Of a DNA stretch of 5,615 bases, positions 1-4,921 are shown in pieces. Position numbers and translations under genes: made by a program. The DNA lies in the NCBI GenBank assembly GCA_934456315.1, contig CAKSHG010000153.1, positions 1 to 5,615 of the forward strand. Direction: 5' to 3'. Positions within the stretch are counted from its first letter, which is position 1, and each line of letters opens with the position of its first letter. The DNA comes from an uncultured Oscillospiraceae bacterium (GTDB taxonomy: Bacteria > Bacillota > Clostridia > Oscillospirales > Ruminococcaceae). The notes beneath the pieces were generated by a model that ran no database searches, was not told where the DNA came from, and saw nothing but the letters and a program-made list of their open reading frames with translations.

Positions 1-1176
1 TTATATTTCTGATTTCAGCTCGCTTATTTCTCCGCGTATCGGGATAAAAAGGAACCGCTTACCCTCCGCCTGGGATTCAAGCTCGGAGTGAGTTCCAAGG
101 CTTAGCCACACCAGCGCGACCTCTCCGCGGAAGCTCTCTGCGGCGGTCTGCGCGGCTAGTATCGTATTCTCCGTCAGACGGCAGGTGATGAACAGCACTG
201 CTGCCGAACCGCTTCGGCACGCCGCGCGGAGCGTGTCGTTGATATCCATGACTTCCAGCTTTGCCGGGAGCACCGACATCATATCATAGAAGCCCTCGAA
301 ATCTCCCATATCCCGGATCACACGCCGGAATTCCGGCTGATATGCTCCGAAATCCACAAGCGCGCCGTCGCCGGATCTTACCGCCGCCTGCGCAAACGCC
401 AGCGCCGCTTCAATGACCGCGTCAGCCTGCCGCATGACAGCTCCCGGAGTAGCTCCCTCAAAGCTGTAGTCGCAGATCACTGCGGTCTTACGCTCGGTCG
501 CCTCGTCGTACTGCTTTATCATCAGGTCGTCGAGCTTGGCGGTGAGCTTCCAGTGCACCAGCTGCATTATGTCGCCGGGCAGGTATTCCCTGACGTGCGA
601 AAAATCCTCGCGCTCGCCCTGAAAAAGCGGAGCGGGATTCGAGCTGTTCTCACTGTGAGCCTCGGCGGGAAGCTCTCCGATATCCAGCCTGCGCGGCAGG
701 AATATCAGCGTTTCCTCGCTGGAGATCTTCCTTGAAATGCAGATTATCCGGAGCGGATCAAACACTGAAATGCGGCTTATCTCCGCAACATACGAACCGC
801 GATAGCGGTGCATTCCCGACACGGAAATGCGGCACTTCCCGAACGGCGGAACTGCGGCATAGACGCGCTTAGCGCAGAACAGCCCGGTATCACGGTCCGG
901 GAGATTGCACTGGAGCTCCACCGGCGCAAGCGGGAGCACAAACCGGCTGCGGACGTACAGCCATATCTCGATATCCGTTTCTTTCGGGTGAACCTCGCGG
1001 CGCTCAAGGAATCCCGCTTCGGCGGTACGGCTAGCGACGAGAGCAGTCAGCGCGGCAACTATCGGATACACAACCGCCGCAATCAGCAGCACCGCAGAAA
1101 TGCGGCTCTGATAGGCTATCGAAAACACAAGGAACGCCAGCGCCATTATGATATACAGTACCCTGTTTCTACGCAT
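1..1176 (-). CDS. DUF58 domain membrane protein (partner of MoxR ATPase)
   Basis: A 391-residue protein with two N-terminal hydrophobic segments (about residues 6-24 and 27-48) and a cytosol-facing remainder, the usual DUF58 layout. The family signature is clear: a RGSYV...FDPLRI stretch at about 126-143, then REYLPGD (196-202), VHWK (207-210), LTAKLDDLMIKQYDE (211-225). A Rossmann/vWA-like segment follows from about 231 (TAVICDYS). DUF58 proteins are nearly always encoded next to MoxR ATPases and are thought to help fold, insert or activate other proteins at the membrane; the exact client is unknown. The start is set by a GGGGG-rich ribosome site (1181-1186) just before the ATG. It begins 16 bp after the MoxR stop, so the two are surely cotranscribed. 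The TAA stop occupies bases 1-3, so the gene is complete but ends exactly at the window edge. Family assignment is firm; the role is inferred from the family. Confidence 0.93.
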   Translation of the reverse strand: MRRNRVLYIIMALAFLVFSIAYQSRISAVLLIAAVVYPIVAALTALVASRTAEAGFLERREVHPKETDIEIWLYVRSRFVLPLAPVELQCNLPDRDTGLFCAKRVYAAVPPFGKCRISVSGMHRYRGSYVAEISRISVFDPLRIICISRKISSEETLIFLPRRLDIGELPAEAHSENSSNPAPLFQGEREDFSHVREYLPGDIMQLVHWKLTAKLDDLMIKQYDEATERKTAVICDYSFEGATPGAVMRQADAVIEAALAFAQAAVRSGDGALVDFGAYQPEFRRVIRDMGDFEGFYDMMSVLPAKLEVMDINDTLRAACRSGSAAVLFITCRLTENTILAAQTAAESFRGEVALVWLSLGTHSELESQAEGKRFLFIPIRGEISELKSEI

Positions 1177-1192
1177 GTTTCCCCCTGTCGCG

Positions 1193-2149
1193 TCAAATCC
1201 CGCGCCTTACAGGCGGGGTGACGGCGGATACAGCGTCCTGGAGGACCGTGGTGACGCTCATACGGCGCATTTTCATTTCCTGGCGGAGGACTATCCTGTG
1301 GCTGAAAACCGGTATCATCAGCCTTACGATATCCTCGGGCACGACATAGTCCCTGCCGTCCAGATAGGCAAATGCGCGGCTCGCCTGCATTATCGCGAGG
1401 GAGGCTCTCGGGCTTACGCCGAGCTCGACCCCGCCGTGATTCCTGGTAGCGGCGGAAAGCTCCGCAACATAACGGCACAGGCTCTCCGCGAAGTTCACCT
1501 GCCGGACCTCGGAAATGCACTGCGCAAGCTGCTCCGCAGTCATCACCGGCTGGATCTCGCTGACCGGATTTGCGCCCAGTCTGTCCAGAAGTATCCCGGT
1601 TTCTTCCTCAACTGTAGGGTAGCCCATGCTTATTTTGATCATAAAGCGGTCAAGCTGCGCTTCCGGAAGCGGGAATGTTCCCACATATCCCTGGGAATTC
1701 TGCGTTGCAATAACGATGAACGGGTTCGGAAGCTCGTGCACGACGCCGTCAACGGTGACGCGCTTTTCCTCCATAGCTTCCAGCAGGGCGGACTGGGTTT
1801 TCGGCGAGGTTCGGTTTATCTCGTCGGCGAGGAGTATGTTTGTCATAACCAGCCCGGCGCGGTATTCGAAACGGTTCTCCTCGCGGTTGAACATGGTGAA
1901 TCCTGTTATATCCGAAGCCATTACGTCCGGCGTGAACTGCGCCCTGCGGAATGAAAGCCCGGTAGCTTTACCGAGCGCCATCGCGAGGGTAGTTTTTCCC
2001 ACGCCGGGGACGTCCTCGATAAGGACATGACCCTGCGCAAGCAGCGCTGTCAGAATGAGCTGAACAGCCTCGTCCTTTCCCTTTATGACCTTTGATATTT
2101 CCGCTGACAGCTTTTTCATCAGCTGCTGATTTTCATTTGTATAAGCCAT
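1193..2149 (-). CDS. MoxR-family AAA+ ATPase
   Basis: A 318-residue AAA+ ATPase of normal MoxR length with all core motifs. Walker A is PGVGKTT (48-54), Walker B NILLADEINR (104-113, acidic pair D109/E110), sensor 1 ATQN (148-151), the MoxR hallmark LPEAQLDRF (161-169, with R168 a candidate arginine finger) and sensor 2 GVSPRAS (244-250). The residue after ATQN is Ser (S152), where many MoxR proteins have Pro. MoxR proteins form hexameric rings and are believed to act as chaperones that mature or insert cofactors in partner proteins, often with DUF58 and vWA proteins. A clean AAGGAG ribosome site (2156-2161) sits 6 nt before the ATG. It lies 43 bp after the lipoprotein stop and 16 bp before DUF58, with no terminator in either gap, so it is probably the middle gene of an operon. 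Confidence 0.95.
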   Translation of the reverse strand: MAYTNENQQLMKKLSAEISKVIKGKDEAVQLILTALLAQGHVLIEDVPGVGKTTLAMALGKATGLSFRRAQFTPDVMASDITGFTMFNREENRFEYRAGLVMTNILLADEINRTSPKTQSALLEAMEEKRVTVDGVVHELPNPFIVIATQNSQGYVGTFPLPEAQLDRFMIKISMGYPTVEEETGILLDRLGANPVSEIQPVMTAEQLAQCISEVRQVNFAESLCRYVAELSAATRNHGGVELGVSPRASLAIMQASRAFAYLDGRDYVVPEDIVRLMIPVFSHRIVLRQEMKMRRMSVTTVLQDAVSAVTPPVRRGI

Positions 2150-2192
2150 TTAAAGCTCCTTGTCTTTATTTGACCATTCTCCCCTGAATATA

Positions 2193-2804
2193 TTAAAGCG
2201 CAAACACATCGTCCGGAACATTGCAGCTCATCGGAAGCGCTATCATGCACAGCAGATCACCGCTGCGCTCTACCATTGCGTGGGTCTGCCAGACCTCTGC
2301 GACCTCTGGATAAATCGTATCATCAGCGCCGACCTTTACGCGGGCTTTCATTATTGCCTCAGCCTTGTCTGCATTTTCGCTGTCGGAAGCTTCGACCAGA
2401 AGGATCTCGCAGGCATTTCCGGTCACCGGCGGCATATACAGCACCATCTGCTTGATATCGAGGTCGGTAAGACCGCTGTAGAAACTGTTGATGATATGAT
2501 CGGAGGATTCCGGGAACATTATTATGTCGCCGGGATTCTCCTGTGCCGCCATTATCTTGTCGTATACTGCCTGAAGATCCACATCGGAACCCGGCGCGGA
2601 GGCTTCTTGAGTGGGAACGCTCTCCGGGGCGCTGGTATTCTGGTCAGTCGCAGACTGTTCAGCTTCTGACGTTGCAGGCACATTCGTAGCCGTAGTGCTT
2701 GTATTTGCTGTGCTTGCAGAATTTGCAGAGCCTGAATTATTGCTGCACGCAGTAGCGGAAAGCGCCATTATCGCGGCAAGTGCTGCGATCGCGTTTTTTT
2801 TCAT
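2193..2804 (-). CDS. Secreted lipoprotein with DUF4358-like domain
   Basis: A 203-residue predicted lipoprotein. The N-terminus has K2 and K3, a hydrophobic core (AIAALAAIMALSA) and a lipobox ending in C20 (SATAC). After cleavage and lipidation it should be anchored on the outer face of the membrane. Residues 21-72 form a Ser/Thr/Ala/Asn-rich flexible linker. A compact domain follows (about 76-200) with YSGLTDLDIKQMVLYMPP (109-126), CEILLVEA (132-139) and KAEAIMKARV (147-156), which fits DUF4358, a clostridial lipoprotein domain of unknown function. The frame stays open upstream to 2945, but 2804 is chosen because only there does a strong AAGGAG site precede the ATG (2813-2818, 8 nt spacing) and a signal peptide begin. 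The longer version would overlap the phosphatase gene and the promoter. The promoter at 2862-2890 serves it; MoxR follows after 43 bp. Confidence 0.88.
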   Translation of the reverse strand: MKKNAIAALAAIMALSATACSNNSGSANSASTANTSTTATNVPATSEAEQSATDQNTSAPESVPTQEASAPGSDVDLQAVYDKIMAAQENPGDIIMFPESSDHIINSFYSGLTDLDIKQMVLYMPPVTGNACEILLVEASDSENADKAEAIMKARVKVGADDTIYPEVAEVWQTHAMVERSGDLLCMIALPMSCNVPDDVFAL

Positions 2805-2812
2805 AGGTATAT

Positions 2813-2818
2813 CTCCTT
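2813..2818 (-). promoter_or_regulatory. Ribosome binding site that fixes the lipoprotein start
   Basis: AAGGAG on the minus strand, 8 nt before the ATG at 2804. It decides against the in-frame upstream ATG at 2945, which would also place the signal peptide internally. Confidence 0.9.
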
Positions 2819-2824
2819 TATAAT

Positions 2825-2837
2825 TCGCCATCGGCGA
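2825..2837 (-). repeat. Small hairpin in the lipoprotein 5' leader
   Basis: TCGCC-ATC-GGCGA forms a 5-bp GC-rich stem with a 3-nt loop, 6 nt upstream of the ribosome site (2813-2818) in the predicted leader RNA. It may affect translation or mRNA stability; it is too small to be called a riboswitch. Confidence 0.5.
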
Positions 2838-2838
2838 C

Positions 2839-2869
2839 GTTATAATAAACGCTATGCGTTTATTATAAC
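2839..2869. repeat. Perfect 14-bp inverted repeat over the -10 box (candidate operator)
   Basis: Arms GTTATAATAAACGC (2839-2852) and GCGTTTATTATAAC (2856-2869) are exact reverse complements around a TAT centre. The right arm contains the -10 box of the lipoprotein promoter, and the predicted transcription start falls in the centre. The full hairpin would therefore not be formed in RNA from this promoter, which favours a DNA operator for a dimeric repressor. No T-run follows on either strand, so a terminator is unlikely. Confidence 0.7.
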
Positions 2870-2890
2870 ACAGTTTCTGTACTAATTCAA
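2862..2890 (-). promoter_or_regulatory. Sigma-A-type promoter for the lipoprotein-MoxR-DUF58 operon
   Basis: On the minus strand, a -35 box TTGAAT (2885-2890) is followed by a 17-bp spacer and a perfect TATAAT -10 box (2862-2867), with a TGT immediately upstream giving an extended -10. Predicted start is near 2855. The spacer carries a small dyad ACAG-TTT-CTGT (2870-2880). The promoter lies between the phosphatase stop and the lipoprotein start. Confidence 0.8.
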
Positions 2891-2922
2891 CCACTTTTAC
2901 AGATTTTTGCACAAAAACTATA

Positions 2923-3408
2923 TCAAATGTTTTTGGTTTTTTCAAGCCAGCGTATCAGACCCTCGCACCCCTCGCATACATCACGGCAGGTAATTTCGAA
3001 CTCTCCGGTATACCACGGATCCGCGATATCAAGGTCAGCGCTGCCGAAACCTTTTGATGAACGGTCGGAGAAATCCAGCAAACGGTGTATCTTTCCGGAA
3101 TATTTCTCTCCGGCTATACGGGTCATATTGCGGATATTGGCGCTGTCCATGCCTATCAGCAGGTCATATTCCTCAGCGTCGGCACGGGTCATCTGGCGTG
3201 CACGTTTCGCAGAAAAGTCTATCCCGAATCTGCGCAGGACTGCCGCCGTGCCGTAATGTACGGGATTGCCTATTTCCTCGGTCGACGTAGCTGCGGAAGC
3301 GGCTGTTATGTCAGTTATTCCGCGCTTTTTCAGCATATCGAGAAATATGAATTCCGCCATCGGAGAACGACAGATGTTGCCGTGGCAGACAAAAAGTATA
3401 CGATACAT
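2923..3408 (-). CDS. Low-molecular-weight protein-tyrosine phosphatase
   Basis: A 161-residue cytoplasmic enzyme of the usual LMW-PTP length. The N-terminal P-loop is C8-HGNIC-R14-S15, the CX5R(S/T) signature: C8 is the nucleophile, R14 binds phosphate and S15 assists. The general acid is D130 in the DPWY motif (130-133). SAATSTEEIGNPVH (38-51) and YDLLIGMDSANIRNM (81-95) match the clostridial branch. The enzyme hydrolyses phosphotyrosine, or in some relatives phosphoarginine or arsenate; the sequence alone does not decide. No reductase-type triple-cysteine arrangement specific to ArsC is evident. The start is supported by an AAAGGA-type ribosome site (around 3418-3424). It is not near capsule or kinase genes, so its partner is unknown. 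It sits upstream of the lipoprotein operon, which has its own promoter; read-through is possible since no terminator is seen between them. Confidence 0.93.
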   Translation of the reverse strand: MYRILFVCHGNICRSPMAEFIFLDMLKKRGITDITAASAATSTEEIGNPVHYGTAAVLRRFGIDFSAKRARQMTRADAEEYDLLIGMDSANIRNMTRIAGEKYSGKIHRLLDFSDRSSKGFGSADLDIADPWYTGEFEITCRDVCEGCEGLIRWLEKTKNI

Positions 3409-3505
3409 TGGGTGAATTCCTTTCAGAAGGCTTTGTAATGCGCTTTATTGCCGCATTTTGCCTACTGTCAGATTTTACATAATTCCTGCTGTTTTTACAG
3501 AAACT

Positions 3506-3528
3506 CGGCAAATCGCGGCAAATTGCGG
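3506..3528. repeat. Tandem 10-mer CGGCAAATYG, two copies plus partial third
   Basis: CGGCAAATCG (3506-3515) is followed directly by CGGCAAATTG (3516-3525) and a partial CGG (3526-3528). The copies differ at one position. The period is about one helical turn, as for adjacent protein-binding sites. Confidence 0.6.
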
Positions 3529-3535
3529 ACGTGTG

Positions 3536-3576
3536 TAGTAGTCAAATAGTAGTAAAAATCAGAAGTTTTACTACTA
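3536..3576. repeat. Three-copy 11-mer array, two direct and one inverted
   Basis: TAGTAGTCAAA (3536-3546) and TAGTAGTAAAA (3547-3557) are head to tail with one mismatch. TTTTACTACTA (3566-3576) is an exact inverted copy of the second, across an 8-nt centre (3558-3565). The second and third copies make a perfect 11-bp dyad. Paired short sites around a 6-8 bp centre are the form of a tyrosine-recombinase core site, and an integrase remnant lies about 125 bp away. An AT-rich terminator is an alternative, but there is no following T-tract and the stem is weak. Confidence 0.6.
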
Positions 3577-3606
3577 AGGATTTTGCATGGGAAAATCAAC
3601 GCTTTT

Positions 3607-3635
3607 ATTATAACACAGATTTTTGATTTTGCATA
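3607..3635 (-). promoter_or_regulatory. Extended -10 promoter, probably for the phosphatase gene
   Basis: On the minus strand TGT-TATAAT gives a perfect extended -10 (box at 3607-3612). The -35 position (about 3630-3635, TATGCA) is poor, which extended -10 promoters tolerate. Transcription would start near 3600 and give a leader of about 190 nt to the phosphatase ATG at 3408. The box lies in an 18-bp segment (3601-3618) almost identical to that at the lipoprotein promoter. Confidence 0.55.
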
Positions 3636-3667
3636 GTACCCATGAGCATTTCCGGGATTTATGGCAA

Positions 3668-3693
3668 ATGGGCGTACATCTCTGTACGCCCAT
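3668..3693 (-). terminator. Terminator-like hairpin after the integrase remnant
   Basis: ATGGGCGTACA (3668-3678) and TGTACGCCCAT (3683-3693) form a perfect 11-bp GC-containing stem with a 4-nt loop, 7 bp beyond the integrase stop. The T-run that follows on the minus strand is short (TTTGCC), so termination may be weak or factor-dependent. It may be the original terminator of the integrase gene. Confidence 0.55.
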
Positions 3694-3700
3694 AACTATT

Positions 3701-3922
3701 TTATCCCATCACTCTGAACATTTCCTGTGTTTTCTCCCCACCAAGCTTATCCATCTCCCTGCGGGCATTTTCAATCTCGGCTATCCGACCAAGTTCGTCC
3801 TGAGCGTCCTCAAGCCCGAGATGTGTGTAAGTATTCAGAGTAACACCGATGTCGCTGTGTCCCATAAGGTATTGCAGCGTTTTCGGGTTCACGCCGGATG
3901 TTGACAAAATCTGTGCAGGGTG
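3701..3922 (-). pseudogene. 3' remnant of a tyrosine recombinase (phage/ICE-type integrase)
   Basis: Only the C-terminal end of a tyrosine recombinase survives. From about 3908 leftward the frame reads STSGVNPKTLQYLMGHSD, then IGVTLNTYTHLG. This contains the conserved GH box and, ten residues after that histidine, the candidate nucleophilic tyrosine in TYTH. A charged tail follows and the TAA stop is at 3701-3703. The catalytic arginines, the lysine, the core-binding and the N-terminal arm-binding domains are all missing. The open frame continues to an ATG at 3958, but that part is SDR promoter DNA and the ATG has no ribosome site. In another frame 3904-3918 reads LHRFC, which recalls the LRHTFC box of intact relatives, so a small deletion and frameshift may precede the preserved part; the right boundary is therefore approximate. 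Certainly not an active recombinase. Confidence 0.8.
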
Positions 3923-3929
3923 ATAATAT
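3901..3929 (+). promoter_or_regulatory. Promoter of the SDR gene
   Basis: A consensus -35 TTGACA (3901-3906), a 17-bp spacer ending in TGA, and a -10 TAATAT (3924-3929). Predicted start is near 3936, giving a leader of about 45 nt. A TATAAT at 3927-3932 overlaps but would need a 20-bp spacer. The -35 box lies within the integrase remnant read on the other strand. Confidence 0.75.
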
Positions 3930-3982
3930 AATATTAGGGTGTATTTTGTGATACCCAATTAATAAAACAGGAGGAAATCTAT

Positions 3983-4723
3983 ATGCTTAAAGGAAAAACA
4001 GCGATTGTGACAGGCGGAACAAGAGGAATAGGCTTCGCCATCGTTAAGGTGTTTCTTCAGAACGGAGCAAAGGTAGCTCTTTTCGGCAGTCGAGAGGAAA
4101 CTGTTGACAAGGCGCTTGCGGCGCTTAAAACAGAGAATCCCTCATGGGAGGTCATTGGAATGGCTCCTGACATTACCGATTATTCAGCAATGAAAAACGC
4201 AGTAGATGAGGTCGCTGCCAGATTCGGCAAGCTTGATATCCTGGTAAACAACGCCGGAATATCCGCTCGCGAGCCATTGGCGCAGTACGACCCCGAAGCG
4301 TTCAAGAAGATAATGGACCTTAATGTGACTGCGGTGTTCAACGGCTGCAAGGCTGCCGCAGAGCATATGAGAGAACACGGAGGCAGCATAATCAACACAA
4401 GTTCAATGGTAAGCATTTACGGTCAGCCAAGCGGAGTAGGCTACCCCACAAGCAAATTCGCCGTAAACGGAATGACCAAGAGCCTTGCAAGAGAACTTGG
4501 CCGCAGTGGAATACGGGTGAATGCTGTCGCACCGGGTGTAACAAGGACAGATATGGTCGCCGCGCTTCCCGCCGATATGGTCGAGCGTATTTCTGCGCCT
4601 ATCCCGCTCGGGCGCATAGGCGAGCCGGAGGAAGTTGCGAATGTGTTCCTGTTCCTTGCAAGCGACCTTTCAAGCTATGTAACAGGAACAGTCATCTCGG
4701 TCGACGGAGCCGCTCAGACCTGA
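3983..4723 (+). CDS. Short-chain dehydrogenase/reductase (3-oxoacyl-ACP reductase-like)
   Basis: A 246-residue classical SDR, the usual length. TGGTRGIG (10-17) binds the dinucleotide, NNAG (89-92) stabilises the sheet, and the catalytic tetrad is N114, S141, Y154 and K158 (YPTSK). R37 after the second strand (FGSREE) suggests NADP(H) preference. PGVTRTD (184-190) and SVDGAAQT at the C-terminus match FabG-like enzymes, although the common DGG is DGA here. It probably catalyses a reversible carbonyl-alcohol oxidoreduction. The substrate cannot be read from sequence: there are no fatty-acid synthesis genes nearby, so it need not be the housekeeping FabG, and a sugar, polyol or steroid substrate is possible. 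An AGGAGG site (3969-3974) sits 8 nt before the ATG. It appears to be a single-gene unit with its own promoter and a hairpin after the stop. Its position beside an integrase remnant allows, but does not prove, acquisition by transfer. Confidence 0.93.
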   Translation: MLKGKTAIVTGGTRGIGFAIVKVFLQNGAKVALFGSREETVDKALAALKTENPSWEVIGMAPDITDYSAMKNAVDEVAARFGKLDILVNNAGISAREPLAQYDPEAFKKIMDLNVTAVFNGCKAAAEHMREHGGSIINTSSMVSIYGQPSGVGYPTSKFAVNGMTKSLARELGRSGIRVNAVAPGVTRTDMVAALPADMVERISAPIPLGRIGEPEEVANVFLFLASDLSSYVTGTVISVDGAAQT

Positions 4724-4752
4724 TAATACCAAGGTCTTATAACAATAGTAGT

Positions 4753-4790
4753 ACACAGGGGAAAGGCGGCTGCATTTCTCCTGTGTCTTT
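4753..4790 (+). terminator. Intrinsic terminator of the SDR gene
   Basis: ACACAGGGGAAA (4753-4764) pairs with TTTCTCCTGTGT (4775-4786) in a 12-bp stem with one G-U pair and a 10-nt loop, followed by CTTTGTT. It starts 29 bp after the SDR stop. The T-tract is short, so efficiency is uncertain. Confidence 0.65.
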
Positions 4791-4813
4791 GTTGAAAAAA
4801 GGATTTTCCACTC

Positions 4814-4842
4814 TTGACAAATTTAATAAAGCGTGATATAAT
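4814..4842 (+). promoter_or_regulatory. Consensus sigma-A promoter for the secreted protein gene
   Basis: TTGACA (4814-4819), a 17-bp spacer and TATAAT (4837-4842), with TGA directly before the -10. All three elements match consensus, so this should be a very strong promoter unless repressed. Predicted start is near 4849, with a leader of about 72 nt. Confidence 0.9.
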
Positions 4843-4850
4843 AGCTGGTA

Positions 4851-4890
4851 GTTAAGACTAACACAACCGCAGATTTGAGTTAGCTTAAAC
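4851..4890 (+). promoter_or_regulatory. Two related 12-bp dyads at the transcript start (candidate operators or 5' hairpin)
   Basis: GTTAAGACTAAC (4851-4862) has GTTA-N4-TAAC symmetry. GTTAGCTTAAAC (4879-4890) read in reverse complement matches it at 9 of 12 positions, 28 bp away. As RNA, 4852-4862 and 4879-4888 pair in a 10-bp stem with a single bulged A at 4857. They lie directly downstream of the predicted start, a position suited to repression. Confidence 0.45.
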
Positions 4891-4921
4891 TAATACTTGC
4901 AGAAAAAGAAAGGAATACACC

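Larger units (their letters stand above)
3409..3700. other. Gene-free, repeat-rich spacer (candidate attachment region)
   Basis: No convincing gene on either strand. The spacer holds, left to right: the phosphatase leader; tandem 10-mers CGGCAAATYG (3506-3525); three copies of an 11-mer TAGTAGTNAAA (3536-3576); a direct repeat GATTTTGCAT (3579-3588 and 3625-3634); nested dyads around an extended -10 box (3586-3644); and an 11-bp-stem hairpin (3668-3693) just after the integrase remnant. The arrangement resembles the end of an integrative element beside its recombinase gene, but no partner attachment site can be seen within the window. Confidence 0.5.

Noticed and set aside
808..1221. Plus-strand open frame opposite DUF58
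   Set aside because: Antisense to the conserved gene, rich in Arg/His as expected of a shadow frame, no ribosome site.
1148..1954. Long plus-strand open frame (268 codons) opposite the MoxR gene
   Set aside because: It lies fully antisense to a clearly conserved ATPase, has no ribosome binding site and its translation shows no recognisable domain; it reflects codon bias of the real gene.
2839..2869. Reading the 14-bp dyad as a terminator for the phosphatase gene
   Set aside because: AT-rich stem, no T-tract on the minus strand after it, and it overlaps a good promoter.
2805..2945. N-terminal extension of the lipoprotein to an ATG at 2945
   Set aside because: It would bury the signal peptide and overlap the phosphatase 3' end and the promoter; the strong ribosome site belongs to the ATG at 2804.
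3311..3511. Minus-strand 66-codon open frame overlapping the phosphatase start
   Set aside because: It overlaps the phosphatase gene in another frame and encodes no recognisable sequence; a weak AGGA before the ATG is not enough.
3623..3904. Plus-strand 93-codon open frame across the integrase remnant
   Set aside because: It is the antisense of the recognisable integrase C-terminus and has no ribosome site or domain.
3937..3956. Possible hairpin GGGTGT...ATACCC in the SDR leader
   Set aside because: Only six pairs including one G-U with an 8-nt loop; too weak to call a regulatory element.
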